Part shown: piece by piece, positions 9,423 through 18,023 of the stretch | Layout of the letters: each line of letters starts with the position of its first letter | How positions within the stretch are numbered: position 1 is the stretch's first letter | From: Actinomycetes bacterium | GTDB lineage: Bacteria; Actinomycetota; Acidimicrobiia; Acidimicrobiales; Ilumatobacteraceae | DNA length: 64,000 nt | Direction of reading: 5' to 3' | NCBI GenBank assembly: GCA_025360105.1 | Contig: JANYCT010000057.1 | Coordinates: 62,001 to 126,000, forward strand | Program-made: the position numbers and the translations under genes | Notes under the pieces: generated by a model | The model's database searches: none | Seen by the model: the letters and a program-made list of their open reading frames with translations, nothing else | What the model was told of the DNA's origin: nothing

Positions 9423-10037
9423 CTACAGCGCCATCCCCGTGGCCTCGGTATCGACGAGACGCACGACATCGCCGGCGACCACGCTCGCATCGCGCACTGT
9501 GAACCAACTCGCACCGAGATTGGGCATGTGCCCGCTCGGTGCTCCGAGCAGGCGACGCACGGCACGGATGACCCCTCCGTGGCTCACGACGAGCACCTCG
9601 CCACCCGGATTCTCGGCAGCGATATCGCGAAAGGAAGCGAGCATGCGTTCGGCCGCGTCGTCATAGGGTTCGAATCCGTCCGGACGCCGACGTTGCGCCA
9701 AGAACCCCGGCCAGCCCGCTTCGACCTCAGCGTGATTCAGTCCCTGCCACGGACCGACATCGGTCTCGCGCAGGCGAGCATCGATGAGCACAGGCCCGAT
9801 GCCGAGGATCGCCGCAATGATGTTCGCCGTCAACGAGGCACGCTGGAGGTCGCTCGCCCAGATGGCATCGAACATGCCCAGGCTCAACCCGGCATCTGCC
9901 GCCTGGCGCATACCCTCGTCGCTGAGCGGCGGATCCGCGTGACCCTGCCAACGACCGATCACATTCCACTCGCTCTGGCCATGACGCGCAACGAGCAGGC
10001 GAGTTGGTGACACGTTGGCAACAGACCGCTCAGACAT
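9423..10037 (-). CDS. Histidine phosphatase family protein
   Basis: LLVARHGQSEWNVIGRWQGHADPPLSDEGMRQA (RHG motif). Confidence 0.9.
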   Translation of the reverse strand: MSERSVANVSPTRLLVARHGQSEWNVIGRWQGHADPPLSDEGMRQAADAGLSLGMFDAIWASDLQRASLTANIIAAILGIGPVLIDARLRETDVGPWQGLNHAEVEAGWPGFLAQRRRPDGFEPYDDAAERMLASFRDIAAENPGGEVLVVSHGGVIRAVRRLLGAPSGHMPNLGASWFTVRDASVVAGDVVRLVDTEATGMAL

Positions 10038-10073
10038 CCCCGGCGAGGGTACCGGCGCAGCTACCATTGCGAT

Positions 10074-10316
10074 GTGGCTATTCTGCGACTGTTTGCATCG
10101 GCCCGCGAGGCAGCAGGCACAGGCCGCGACGACCTGCCGGGGCTGACTGTCGGCGAGTTGCTCGCCACCGCCGAGCTTCGCTACGGGGCCGCGTTCGGCG
10201 CCGTGCTGAGGAGCTGTCGTATTTGGGTCAACGGAGAATCGGCAACCGCCGATACGGTCATTTCCGCTCGTGACGAAGTGGCGGTTCTGCCACCGGTGTC
10301 GGGCGGAGCGGTGTGA
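10074..10316 (+). CDS. MoaD/ThiS family sulfur carrier-like protein
   Basis: LRLFASAREAAG...VNGE...DEVAVLPPVSGGAV; GG near C-terminus followed by AV. Confidence 0.85.
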   Translation: MAILRLFASAREAAGTGRDDLPGLTVGELLATAELRYGAAFGAVLRSCRIWVNGESATADTVISARDEVAVLPPVSGGAV

Positions 10317-10325
10317 GGAGAATTC

Positions 10326-10820
10326 ATGGACAGCCCAACTATCGACCCATCTGCGCTGAGTCTCGCCGAGCTGCGTGCCATGCGCGCGGCGCTACAGGCC
10401 GACGATGATGCGATCAGCTACGTCCGTCGCCTCGTGCAGGCCAGGCTCGATCTGGTGCTCGCGGAGCAGAACCGGCGCGTCAGCGGCGACAGCCGCGATG
10501 TATCCGAGGACCTTCCCGCGATCCTCGGGCGACACCTCACCGGCGGCCCGGCCCGACCCCCTCGCCCCACCGAGGACGCGAGCGAGCATCCCTTGGCTAT
10601 TGAGCTCGACGAATTGTGCACCGGACTCGGCGCAAATCACGTGACCGAACTCGACGACGCGCAACTGCAGCAGTTGTCATCGAGTCTCGAGGCCTTCGAA
10701 CAGGCGCGGTCGCACGAACGGCGCGACCTGTTCGGCAGACTCGACGCACTCAGTGCCGAGCTCGTGCGGCGCTATCGAGACGGTGAAGCCAGCGTCGACG
10801 GTTTGCTGGCCGACGAGTGA
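10326..10820 (+). CDS. rsiG: RsiG-like c-di-GMP-binding anti-sigma factor (twin motif)
   Basis: Motif 1 D27-X3-S31-X2-R34-X3-Q38-X3-D42 (DDAISYVRRLVQARLD); motif 2 E125-X3-S129-X2-R132-X3-F136-X3-D140; compare E(X)3S(X)2R(X)3Q(X)3D of Streptomyces RsiG. Flanking SLAELRAMR and AELVRRYRDG also look family-like. Confidence 0.82.
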   Translation: MDSPTIDPSALSLAELRAMRAALQADDDAISYVRRLVQARLDLVLAEQNRRVSGDSRDVSEDLPAILGRHLTGGPARPPRPTEDASEHPLAIELDELCTGLGANHVTELDDAQLQQLSSSLEAFEQARSHERRDLFGRLDALSAELVRRYRDGEASVDGLLADE

Positions 10821-11194
10821 CGCCTCCGACCGGGGCGGCACCCGAGTTCCGCCACGAGATCGGCGATCGTCTGGCCGACGTCGGCGATTTCATCCGCAGC
10901 CAGCGCGAGACCGCGCGCATGTCGGTGCGACGCCTTGCCGAACTCGCCGAAGTCTCCAACCCGTACCTTTCACAAATCGAGCGTGGCCTTCGCCGACCAT
11001 CTGCGGAAATCCTCCAACAGATTGCCAAGGCATTGAAGATCTCCGTCGAGACCTTGTACGTTCGCGCGGGAATCCTCGCGGACCAGACGTCTCCGGCTAT
11101 CGGAGTGCGCGAAGCCATCGGTAGTGACCCGTGGCTCACTTCAGAGCAGAAGCAAGCGCTGCTCAACGTGTACGAGAGCTTTGTGGCCCAGTAG
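10817..11194 (+). CDS. XRE-family helix-turn-helix regulator
   Basis: IRSQRETARMSVRRLAELAEVSNPYLSQIERGLRRPSAEILQQIAKAL; GTGA overlap with rsiG-like stop. Confidence 0.9.
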   Translation: MTPPTGAAPEFRHEIGDRLADVGDFIRSQRETARMSVRRLAELAEVSNPYLSQIERGLRRPSAEILQQIAKALKISVETLYVRAGILADQTSPAIGVREAIGSDPWLTSEQKQALLNVYESFVAQ

Positions 11195-11388
11195 CGCTGC
11201 GCCGCGTTCGCCACGTTGCATCACTCGTTGTGCTGGCCTGTGGCCGTTGTGCCACGTGAATCGTCTTGAATCGGGCAAGTTCGTACCTGATTCTCATGTT
11301 CCTCGATCGGTCTGTCGATGGATTCGTCGGAATGCGAGCGGGCGTCTTCCTCAAGCACAGCATCAACAAGCGAGAGGGCAGTACAACC

Positions 11389-11793
11389 ATGACCGGCACA
11401 ACACAGCATCGGAATAGCAGAAGCGTCCACGACGCACGAACGAACGACGGATTCACGCTCGTGGAGTTGTTGATCGTGATCGTAATTTTGGGCATTCTTG
11501 CCACCGTCACCGTCTTCGCGGTGAGAGGTATTACCGACAAGGGCAAAACCAGCGCGTGCGCTGCTGACAAAAAGACCATCGAGAGTGCCGTCGAAGCATA
11601 CTTCGCGCAATACGGCGGCGCGACCATTCCTGTCACTCCCGCAGTAGCGCCTGCCGGAGCCACGTGGACCACGGGTGCTACACCCGATGACACCTTGGTG
11701 AGCGCTGGACTGCTGCGCGCGGTTTCGTCTGACTACACCACGAGCGCCGATGGGGCAACGCTGACGCCAGTCGTCGGCTCTTCGTGTCCCTGA
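11389..11793 (+). CDS. Type IV pilin (prepilin)
   Basis: Class III signal peptide TNDG|FTLVELLIVIVILGILATVTVFAV; C-terminal Cys pair candidates. Confidence 0.92.
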   Translation: MTGTTQHRNSRSVHDARTNDGFTLVELLIVIVILGILATVTVFAVRGITDKGKTSACAADKKTIESAVEAYFAQYGGATIPVTPAVAPAGATWTTGATPDDTLVSAGLLRAVSSDYTTSADGATLTPVVGSSCP

Positions 11794-11819
11794 TTCACAA
11801 TTCCCAGCCCACAACAACG

Positions 11820-11853
11820 AAAGGACCCGGCGGTCACCACCGTCGGGCCCTTT
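11820..11853 (+). terminator. Rho-independent-like terminator after the pilin
   Basis: AAAGGACCCGGCGGT-CACC-ACCGTCGGGCCCTTT; A-tract before, T-tract after. Confidence 0.75.
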
Positions 11854-11910
11854 CCGCATCTGGGCACCGGTGGCGGAATACCGACCAACTCGGTAGGGTT
11901 TTCCCTTATC

Positions 11911-13122
11911 GTGCAACGGGTAGCTGTGCTCTCTCTCCATACCTCGCCTCTGGCCCAGCCGGGCTCGGGTGACAGTGGCGGTATGAACGTGTACGTGCGC
12001 GAGTTGGTCTCCGCGTTGGCTCAGGCCGGCGTCGATTGCACCACCTATACGCGTGCGTCGCGGCCGGGCCTTCCCGAGGTCGTGCAGGTCGAACCGGGAC
12101 ACCGCGTCGTGCACCTCCCCGCCGGTCCGTTCGATCTGGCCAAAGAAGACCTGCCACACGTCGTCGACGAGTTCGGCGATGCGGTCATCGATCATCTCAA
12201 GAACGGCCCGGGCGCCGACGTCGTACACGCGAACTACTGGCTCAGCGGACTCGTGGCGCACCGCGTGAAGCACGAACTCGAACTGCCCTTCGTGAGCACG
12301 TTCCACACCTTGGCGCGAGTGAAGGCCGAGGGCGGCGATCCGGAACCTGCGTGGCGCGAACGTGCCGAGGCTGAGATCATCAACTGCGCCGACGCCATCT
12401 GCGTCAGCTGCACCGAAGAGGAAAGCCAGTTCCGCCGCCTCTACGGCAATCCTCAGGGTCGCATCGAGATCGTCGCACCCGGCGTGGAGCACGCGTTCTT
12501 CGCACCCGGCGACAAACGCGGTGCTCGGCACGCGCTGGGCTTCGGCGCCGGACCGATGCTGCTGTTCGTCGGGCGAATCCAGCCGCTGAAGGGACTCGAC
12601 GTTGCAGTCCGCGCGCTCGCCGAACTGCGTCGCCCCGATGCGTGCCTTGTAGTCGTTGGCGGGGCCAGCGGCAACGAGGGCAGTGCCGAGGTCGCACGCA
12701 TCGGAGCAATCATCGACCAGCTCGGTGTCCGCGAGCAGGTGCGGTTCGTCGAGCCCCAGCCACACCACATCCTGTCCACCTACTACCGCGCAGCCGACGT
12801 GGTGGTTGTGCCGAGCCGCAGTGAGAGCTTCGGTCTCGTCGCGCTCGAGGCCGCCGCGTGTGGCATCCCCGTGGTCGCCAGCGCTGTCGGTGGTCTGCTC
12901 ACCCTCGTCGACGACGGCCTCACCGGCTACCTCGTGGCCGGACGCAATCCCTCACACTTCGCGTCGCGTATTTCGAGCATCCTCAACGATCCCGCACTCG
13001 CCGCGTCGATGAGCGTGCGCGCGGCCGAGCGCGCCCGCAGATACACGTGGAGCTTCGCTGCTGCCAGGTTGCGTCGCGTCTACACCGACCTCGCCGTGCG
13101 CGAGCTCGTCGCCTGCTCGTAG
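11911..13122 (+). CDS. mshA: D-inositol-3-phosphate glycosyltransferase (mycothiol biosynthesis)
   Basis: SLHTSPLAQPGSGDSGGMNVYVRELVSAL; VSTFHTLARVK; VGRIQPLKGLDVA; SRSESFGLVALEAAACG. Confidence 0.92.
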   Translation: MQRVAVLSLHTSPLAQPGSGDSGGMNVYVRELVSALAQAGVDCTTYTRASRPGLPEVVQVEPGHRVVHLPAGPFDLAKEDLPHVVDEFGDAVIDHLKNGPGADVVHANYWLSGLVAHRVKHELELPFVSTFHTLARVKAEGGDPEPAWRERAEAEIINCADAICVSCTEEESQFRRLYGNPQGRIEIVAPGVEHAFFAPGDKRGARHALGFGAGPMLLFVGRIQPLKGLDVAVRALAELRRPDACLVVVGGASGNEGSAEVARIGAIIDQLGVREQVRFVEPQPHHILSTYYRAADVVVVPSRSESFGLVALEAAACGIPVVASAVGGLLTLVDDGLTGYLVAGRNPSHFASRISSILNDPALAASMSVRAAERARRYTWSFAAARLRRVYTDLAVRELVACS

Positions 13123-13128
13123 ACGCCG

Positions 13129-13587
13129 GTGAGCAATCTCTTCGACGATCGATCCGTCGCCGTGATCGAGCGTCAAATCGACGAGTGGCTCGGCGGCTTC
13201 GCGTCGACGAACCCTGCCATCGCCGCCATCGACCGCAGCGAGGGCGACGAGTTGCGGTGGTATGTGCGCATGCGCGGCGACGAAAAAGAGTTCATCACGG
13301 TGTGGCTCACGCTCGGTCAACGCACCCTGCGCTACGAGGCATACGTGATGCCGGCTCCCGAGGAGAACGCCGAGCTGCTCTACGAGAACCTGCTGCGCCG
13401 CAACGAACGACTCATCGGTCTGCACTTCGCGATCGGCATCGAAGACGCGGTGTTCCTGCGTGGTGACCTGCCGCTGACTGCGCTGTGCGAGGACGAACTC
13501 GACCGTGTCATCGGATCGCTGTACGCCACCACTGAGCAGTGCTTCCAGGGCCTTCTGCACATCGGGTTCGCCAGCCACTTCGACTGA
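13129..13587 (+). CDS. YbjN domain-containing protein
   Basis: Size, sequence and position directly after mshA (same order as mycobacterial Rv0486-Rv0487). Confidence 0.8.
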   Translation: MSNLFDDRSVAVIERQIDEWLGGFASTNPAIAAIDRSEGDELRWYVRMRGDEKEFITVWLTLGQRTLRYEAYVMPAPEENAELLYENLLRRNERLIGLHFAIGIEDAVFLRGDLPLTALCEDELDRVIGSLYATTEQCFQGLLHIGFASHFD

Positions 13588-13610
13588 CCCAACCGCTACT
13601 GTCGCTTCAC

Positions 13611-14744
13611 ATGGGAGAACGCGCTCTGGTGGTCGGTGGAACAGGCCCCACTGGGCTGCCGCTCGTTCGTGGGTTGGTTGCACGCGGACACGACGTGACT
13701 ATCTTGCACCGCGGTCTACACGAGCATGACGAGACTCCGAGCACCGTGGCTCATCTGCACGCCGACCCGTACGACGTCGCCTCGCTCGAGGATGCGCTGC
13801 GCGGTCAGACCTTCGACGTGACGATGGTGATGTACGGACGCCTGCGCCACATTGCCGACTTGATGGTCGGCCGCACCGGACGCCTGCTCTCCGTGGGCGG
13901 GGTGCCCGCGTATCGCGGTTGGATGAACCCGTGGTCGTTCGAACCGCGAGGCCTGCCGGTGCCCACCGCCGAGGATGCGCAGACTGTTGACACCCCCGAA
14001 GACGACGAGAAGGGTTTCCGCATTGTTCGTACCGAACAAGCCGTCTTCGCAGCGCACCCGGGTGCCGCGCACTTCCGCTATCCCTACGTGTACGGCCCGC
14101 ACCAACTCGCGCCCCGTGAGTGGTGCGTAGTGCGGCGTGTGCTCGATGGTCGACGACGCATCGTGGTGGCCGACGATGGTCTCACGCTGCACCACCACGG
14201 CTACACCGAGAACCTCGCCCACGCGCTACTACTCGCCGTCGATCAGCCCGATGCAGCCGGCGGCAAGATCTTCAACCTCGGTGACCTCGAGGTGCTCACG
14301 GTGCGTCAGGTGATCGAGCTGATCTGTGCCGAGTTGGGTCACGAGATGGAGATCGTTTCGATGCCGTTCGATCTGGCGACGCCGGCACGACCGATGCTGG
14401 CCCAACCAGCGAACACCCATCGCGTTCTGGACCTCGGTCGACTCGTCCACGATCTCGGCTATCACGACCTCGTCCCGGCTCGAGTCGCGGTGGGCCGGAC
14501 GGCGCATTGGCTCTCCGACCATCGTCCCGCACCCGGCGGTACTGAGGAGATGGTCCTTACCGATCCGTTCGACTACCCAGCAGAGGACGCGCTCATCGAT
14601 GCCTGGAACGCAGCGCGCAGCGCGATCACACCGTTTGCGTCGTCGGTTGACCCATCCGACGAAGGCGTACGACACCCCGGATACGGCCTCGCCTACAGCG
14701 GCCCGGGTGGGCGGCCACGATCGAACAAGGAGTTCGTCGAATGA
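13611..14744 (+). CDS. NAD-dependent epimerase/dehydratase
   Basis: ALVVGGTGPTGLPLVRGLVARGHDVT Rossmann; FRYPYVYGPHQ. Confidence 0.85.
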   Translation: MGERALVVGGTGPTGLPLVRGLVARGHDVTILHRGLHEHDETPSTVAHLHADPYDVASLEDALRGQTFDVTMVMYGRLRHIADLMVGRTGRLLSVGGVPAYRGWMNPWSFEPRGLPVPTAEDAQTVDTPEDDEKGFRIVRTEQAVFAAHPGAAHFRYPYVYGPHQLAPREWCVVRRVLDGRRRIVVADDGLTLHHHGYTENLAHALLLAVDQPDAAGGKIFNLGDLEVLTVRQVIELICAELGHEMEIVSMPFDLATPARPMLAQPANTHRVLDLGRLVHDLGYHDLVPARVAVGRTAHWLSDHRPAPGGTEEMVLTDPFDYPAEDALIDAWNAARSAITPFASSVDPSDEGVRHPGYGLAYSGPGGRPRSNKEFVE

Positions 14745-15967
14745 CGACATCAGTACCTGCTCGCTCCTCGGGCGCGCACACCGGCCCGATGCGGGGCATC
14801 CGCATCCTCGATTTCTCCATCGCGCTCACCGGCCCATACGCGGCCACGCTGTTGGCCGATCAGGGTGCCTCGGTCGTGAAGGTGGAACGGCCGGGTATCG
14901 GCGACATCGCGCGCTGGATCGGGGTCTCCGTGGGCGGTATGTCGTCGTTGTATCAGATGTGCAATCGGGGCAAACGCTCGATCGCGATCAACCTCGACTC
15001 CGACCAAGGTCGCGATGTTGCGCGGCAGTTGGCCGCCGACGCCGATGTGATCATCCAGAACTTCCGTCCAGGCGTGATGGACCGGCTCGGGCTCGGCTAC
15101 GACGACCTTCGCGGCGATCGCACCGATGTTGTCTATGTGTCGTTGTCGGGCTTCGGGTCAACGGGACCTTACGCCACCAAGGGCGCCTACGACACGGTCA
15201 TCCAGGCCTACGGCGGACTGGGCGCCAACCAGTCCGACCGCGAGACCGGCGAGCCCCGATTCCTCAATCAGGTCGCGGCCGACAAGATCACCGCGATGTA
15301 CGCGGTGCAGGCCATCACCGCGGCGTTGTTCGCCCGCGAGCGCGGCGACGGTGGTCAACACGTGGAGTTGTCGATGCTCGATTCCGTGGTCTCGTTCCTG
15401 TGGGCCGACGCCGCCGGCAATGAAGTGATGCTCGATGCCGATGGCAGCATGCCCTCGAGCTTTACCACTGCCGTCAGGCCGCTGCATTTCACCGACGGGT
15501 GGGGAATCTGCACGCCCACCTCCGACGCGGACTTCGCCGGCATGTGCCAAGCGCTCGATGTCGATGGCTACGACGACCCACGCGTGGCGGGCATCGCTGC
15601 GCGGCGCACCAACGTAGAGCTGATGGCCGACATCATGCGACGCTGCCACGCCTCCGCGGCCACGATGACCACGGCTCAGGCGATGGCACGTTTCGACGCG
15701 CTGAAGGTTCCCGCAGGCGTGGTGCTGTCGCCAGCCGCGCTGCACGCCGACCCGCATGTGCAAGCCATCGAGATGCTGCGCGACTCGGTGCACCCAACCG
15801 CCGGGCGTCTGCGCCAACCGCGTCACCCCGCGCAGTTCAGCGCCACGCCTGCGTCGCTCGGCGATGGCGCACCGACGCTCGGCCAACACACCAACGAACT
15901 GCTCAGCGAACTCGGCTTCGACACAGCAGCCATCGCTGCGCTTCGCGGCAGCGGTGCAGTTTCGTAG
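14741..15967 (+). CDS. CaiB/BaiF (class III) CoA-transferase
   Basis: MRGIRILDFSIALTGPYAATLLADQGASVVKVERPGIGD; NRGKRSIAINL. Confidence 0.92.
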   Translation: MTTSVPARSSGAHTGPMRGIRILDFSIALTGPYAATLLADQGASVVKVERPGIGDIARWIGVSVGGMSSLYQMCNRGKRSIAINLDSDQGRDVARQLAADADVIIQNFRPGVMDRLGLGYDDLRGDRTDVVYVSLSGFGSTGPYATKGAYDTVIQAYGGLGANQSDRETGEPRFLNQVAADKITAMYAVQAITAALFARERGDGGQHVELSMLDSVVSFLWADAAGNEVMLDADGSMPSSFTTAVRPLHFTDGWGICTPTSDADFAGMCQALDVDGYDDPRVAGIAARRTNVELMADIMRRCHASAATMTTAQAMARFDALKVPAGVVLSPAALHADPHVQAIEMLRDSVHPTAGRLRQPRHPAQFSATPASLGDGAPTLGQHTNELLSELGFDTAAIAALRGSGAVS

Positions 15968-16009
15968 TTCACTTTTCCGCGAGTTCCCAGTCGCAACACT
16001 CAGACCAGC

Positions 16010-16057
16010 GCCGACGCGGGCCATATCGGGGAAGTCGATTCATGTGCCCGCGTCGGT
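16010..16057 (+). other. Long imperfect hairpin upstream of proC
   Basis: 12-bp outer stem GCCGACGCGGGC/GCCCGCGTCGGT (one G-U), inner CAT/ATG and ATCG/CGAT, loop GGGAAGT. Confidence 0.7.
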
Positions 16058-16060
16058 AAT

Positions 16061-16078
16061 GACAACGAATAGGTTGTC
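16061..16078. promoter_or_regulatory. Inverted repeat GACAAC-N6-GTTGTC immediately upstream of proC ATG
   Basis: Perfect 6-bp arms ending 3 nt before ATG at 16082. Confidence 0.6.
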
Positions 16079-16081
16079 GCC

Positions 16082-16882
16082 ATGAAGACACACGCACTGG
16101 CGGTCATCGGCGGCGGCAACATGGGCATCGCTCTGATCGGCGGCCTGGTCTCGTCTGGTTGGATCGACGCCGCCGATCTCGCGATCGTCGAGGTCATCGC
16201 GAGTCAACGCGAGGAACTGTCGCGTCGCTTTTCCGGGGCCACCATCACTGACACCGTGCCAGCGTGCAGCGCTGCCATCGTTGCGGTGAAGCCTCCCGAC
16301 GCGCCAGCGGCAGCCGCAGCCGCAGTGCAGGCCGGCGCCACCCGAGTGCTGTCGGTCGCGGCAGGCGTTTCCATCGCCACACTCGAAGCGGCCACCGGCC
16401 CCGGGGTCGCTGTGATCCGCACGATGCCGAATACGCCTGCGCTCGTGGGGCTCGGCGCGGCGGGCATGGCCGGCGGCACATCCGCTAGGGCCGATGACAT
16501 TGCGTGGGCCTGCGACATCCTCACCTCCGTCGGCACGGTAGAAGTCGTCCCCGAGTATCAACTCGATGCCATCACCGGTCTCGTCGGTAGTGGTCCCGCG
16601 TATCTGTTCATGATCGCCGAGGCGCTCATCGATGGCGGTGTGCTCGCGGGTCTCGCCCGGCCAGCGGCCGAGGCCCTGGTGACGCAGTTGTTCCTCGGTT
16701 CGGCAGCGATGCTGAGCCAGCGTGGCAATCCCGCAGCCTTGCGCGCGATGGTCACCTCGCCGGGCGGAACCACGGCGGCAGGACTCAAGGCACTGGAGGA
16801 TCGTGCCGTGCGCGCCGCCATGCAGTCGGCGGTGATGGCGTCCACCGAACGCAGTCGAGAATTGGGCTTACCACACTCTTGA
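16082..16882 (+). CDS. proC: Pyrroline-5-carboxylate reductase
   Basis: AVIGGGNMGIALIGGLVSSG; RTMPNTPALVGLGAAGM; TSPGGTTAAGLKALE. Confidence 0.95.
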   Translation: MKTHALAVIGGGNMGIALIGGLVSSGWIDAADLAIVEVIASQREELSRRFSGATITDTVPACSAAIVAVKPPDAPAAAAAAVQAGATRVLSVAAGVSIATLEAATGPGVAVIRTMPNTPALVGLGAAGMAGGTSARADDIAWACDILTSVGTVEVVPEYQLDAITGLVGSGPAYLFMIAEALIDGGVLAGLARPAAEALVTQLFLGSAAMLSQRGNPAALRAMVTSPGGTTAAGLKALEDRAVRAAMQSAVMASTERSRELGLPHS

Positions 16883-16963
16883 CGGGCGTGCTGAAAAGAA
16901 ACTGGACAAATTCTTTGGTGTGACTCTTTTCTCTGAGCCAATCGTTCGTCTACTGTTCACCTC

Positions 16964-17064
16964 GAGGTCGTCAATGACCTCCGGTTGCGAAAGCAAACGG
17001 GAGTCGCGCCCCGCAAGGGCTGCGCCGACAGGGGCTGGTGTCATCGGGGGGTTGACACCAGCCC
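16964..17064 (+). ncRNA. Candidate structured RNA: four consecutive hairpins (two GNRA tetraloops), last one terminator-like
   Basis: H1 GAGGTC-GTCAAT-GACCTC; H2 CCGGTTGC-GAAA-GCAAACGG; H3 GTCGCGCCC-GCAA-GGGCTGCGCCGAC (bulged); H4 GGGCTGGTGTCA-TCGGGGGGT-TGACACCAGCCC. Confidence 0.6.
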
Positions 17065-17128
17065 TCGTCGTTTCTCGGCCCAGCAGTTTCTCGGCTGCCT
17101 CGACCCTGCGCTCGCTAGCCTCGCTGGC

Positions 17129-18013
17129 ATGGCCCGTACGTACGACACGATCTCATTCCTCACCGACTACGGCAACGTCGATGAGTTCGTCGGCGTCGTC
17201 AAGAGCGTCGTGCGCGACATCGCCAACCACGTGACGGTCATCGACATCACCCACGAGGTACCGGCGTTCGATGTGCGCGCCGGTTCACTCACGCTGGCCC
17301 GCGCCATCTCGTACGTCCCTTCGGGCGTGGTGCTCGCGGTGGTCGATCCGGGAGTCGGCACCAACCGCAAGTGCATCGCCATCGAGGTCGGCGATGGCGA
17401 GGGTGTGCTCGTCGGCCCCGACAACGGTCTCTTGGCACCGGCGGTGGCCATGGCGGGCGGCGCCGGACGCGCCGTGGTGTTGTCGAACAGCGACTATCAG
17501 CTCGCGGCCCCCGGCACCACGTTTGCCGGACGAGACATCTTCGCTCCAGCAGCCGCACACCTGTGCAACGGCGTCGATCTGTACGAGCTCGGTGATCCCA
17601 TCGACGCCGAACTGCTCATGCCCGGCGTCATCCCGCTCCCCCGCGAAGAAGGCAGTGCCCTCGTCGCCGAGGTGCTGTGGGTCGACCGCTTCGGCAACTG
17701 TCAGATCAACGTGGGGCCTGGCGAAGTTGCCCATCTCGGCGAACACATCCGAGTCACCGTCGGCGAACTGGTTGGGGCACCGCTCACGCGCGTCGCCACG
17801 CTGGCTGCGAACTTCAGTGAACTCGGCACCGGTGCCGTGGGTCTGGTTACCGATTCCTACGGCATGCTTGCGCTGAGTATGGATCGCCGCTCGGCCGCGC
17901 TCGAACTGCACATCGGACCGTCGGATCAGGTGGTCCTCGAAGCCGTCATCGACGGCACCGATCCGCGGCGCGAGGCCATCAGCAGCCCGGTGAACCTGCG
18001 CATCAACCGATAG
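17129..18013 (+). CDS. SAM hydrolase / SAM hydroxide adenosyltransferase family protein
   Basis: FLTDYGNVDEFVGVVKSVV; VDPGVGTNRKCIAIE; GPDNGLLAPA; FAGRDIFAPAAAHL; FGNCQIN. Confidence 0.92.
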   Translation: MARTYDTISFLTDYGNVDEFVGVVKSVVRDIANHVTVIDITHEVPAFDVRAGSLTLARAISYVPSGVVLAVVDPGVGTNRKCIAIEVGDGEGVLVGPDNGLLAPAVAMAGGAGRAVVLSNSDYQLAAPGTTFAGRDIFAPAAAHLCNGVDLYELGDPIDAELLMPGVIPLPREEGSALVAEVLWVDRFGNCQINVGPGEVAHLGEHIRVTVGELVGAPLTRVATLAANFSELGTGAVGLVTDSYGMLALSMDRRSAALELHIGPSDQVVLEAVIDGTDPRREAISSPVNLRINR

Positions 18014-18023
18014 CGTTCCGTCT

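Noticed and set aside
11195-11388. WhiG/FliA-type promoter upstream of the pilin
   Set aside because: Searched by eye for TAAA-N15-GCCGATAA; only weak partial matches (TCAAG near 11351), not enough to claim.
11221-12768. 515-aa minus-strand ORF over the pilin and mshA
   Set aside because: Antisense to two strongly supported genes; low-complexity composition.
17032-17064. 6C RNA (C-rich loops) or a SAM riboswitch
   Set aside because: On the plus strand the loop is G-rich; C-rich only on the opposite strand, where the GNRA loops are lost. No SAM-I/IV core motif (GGUCAUGAGUGCCAGC-like) recognised.
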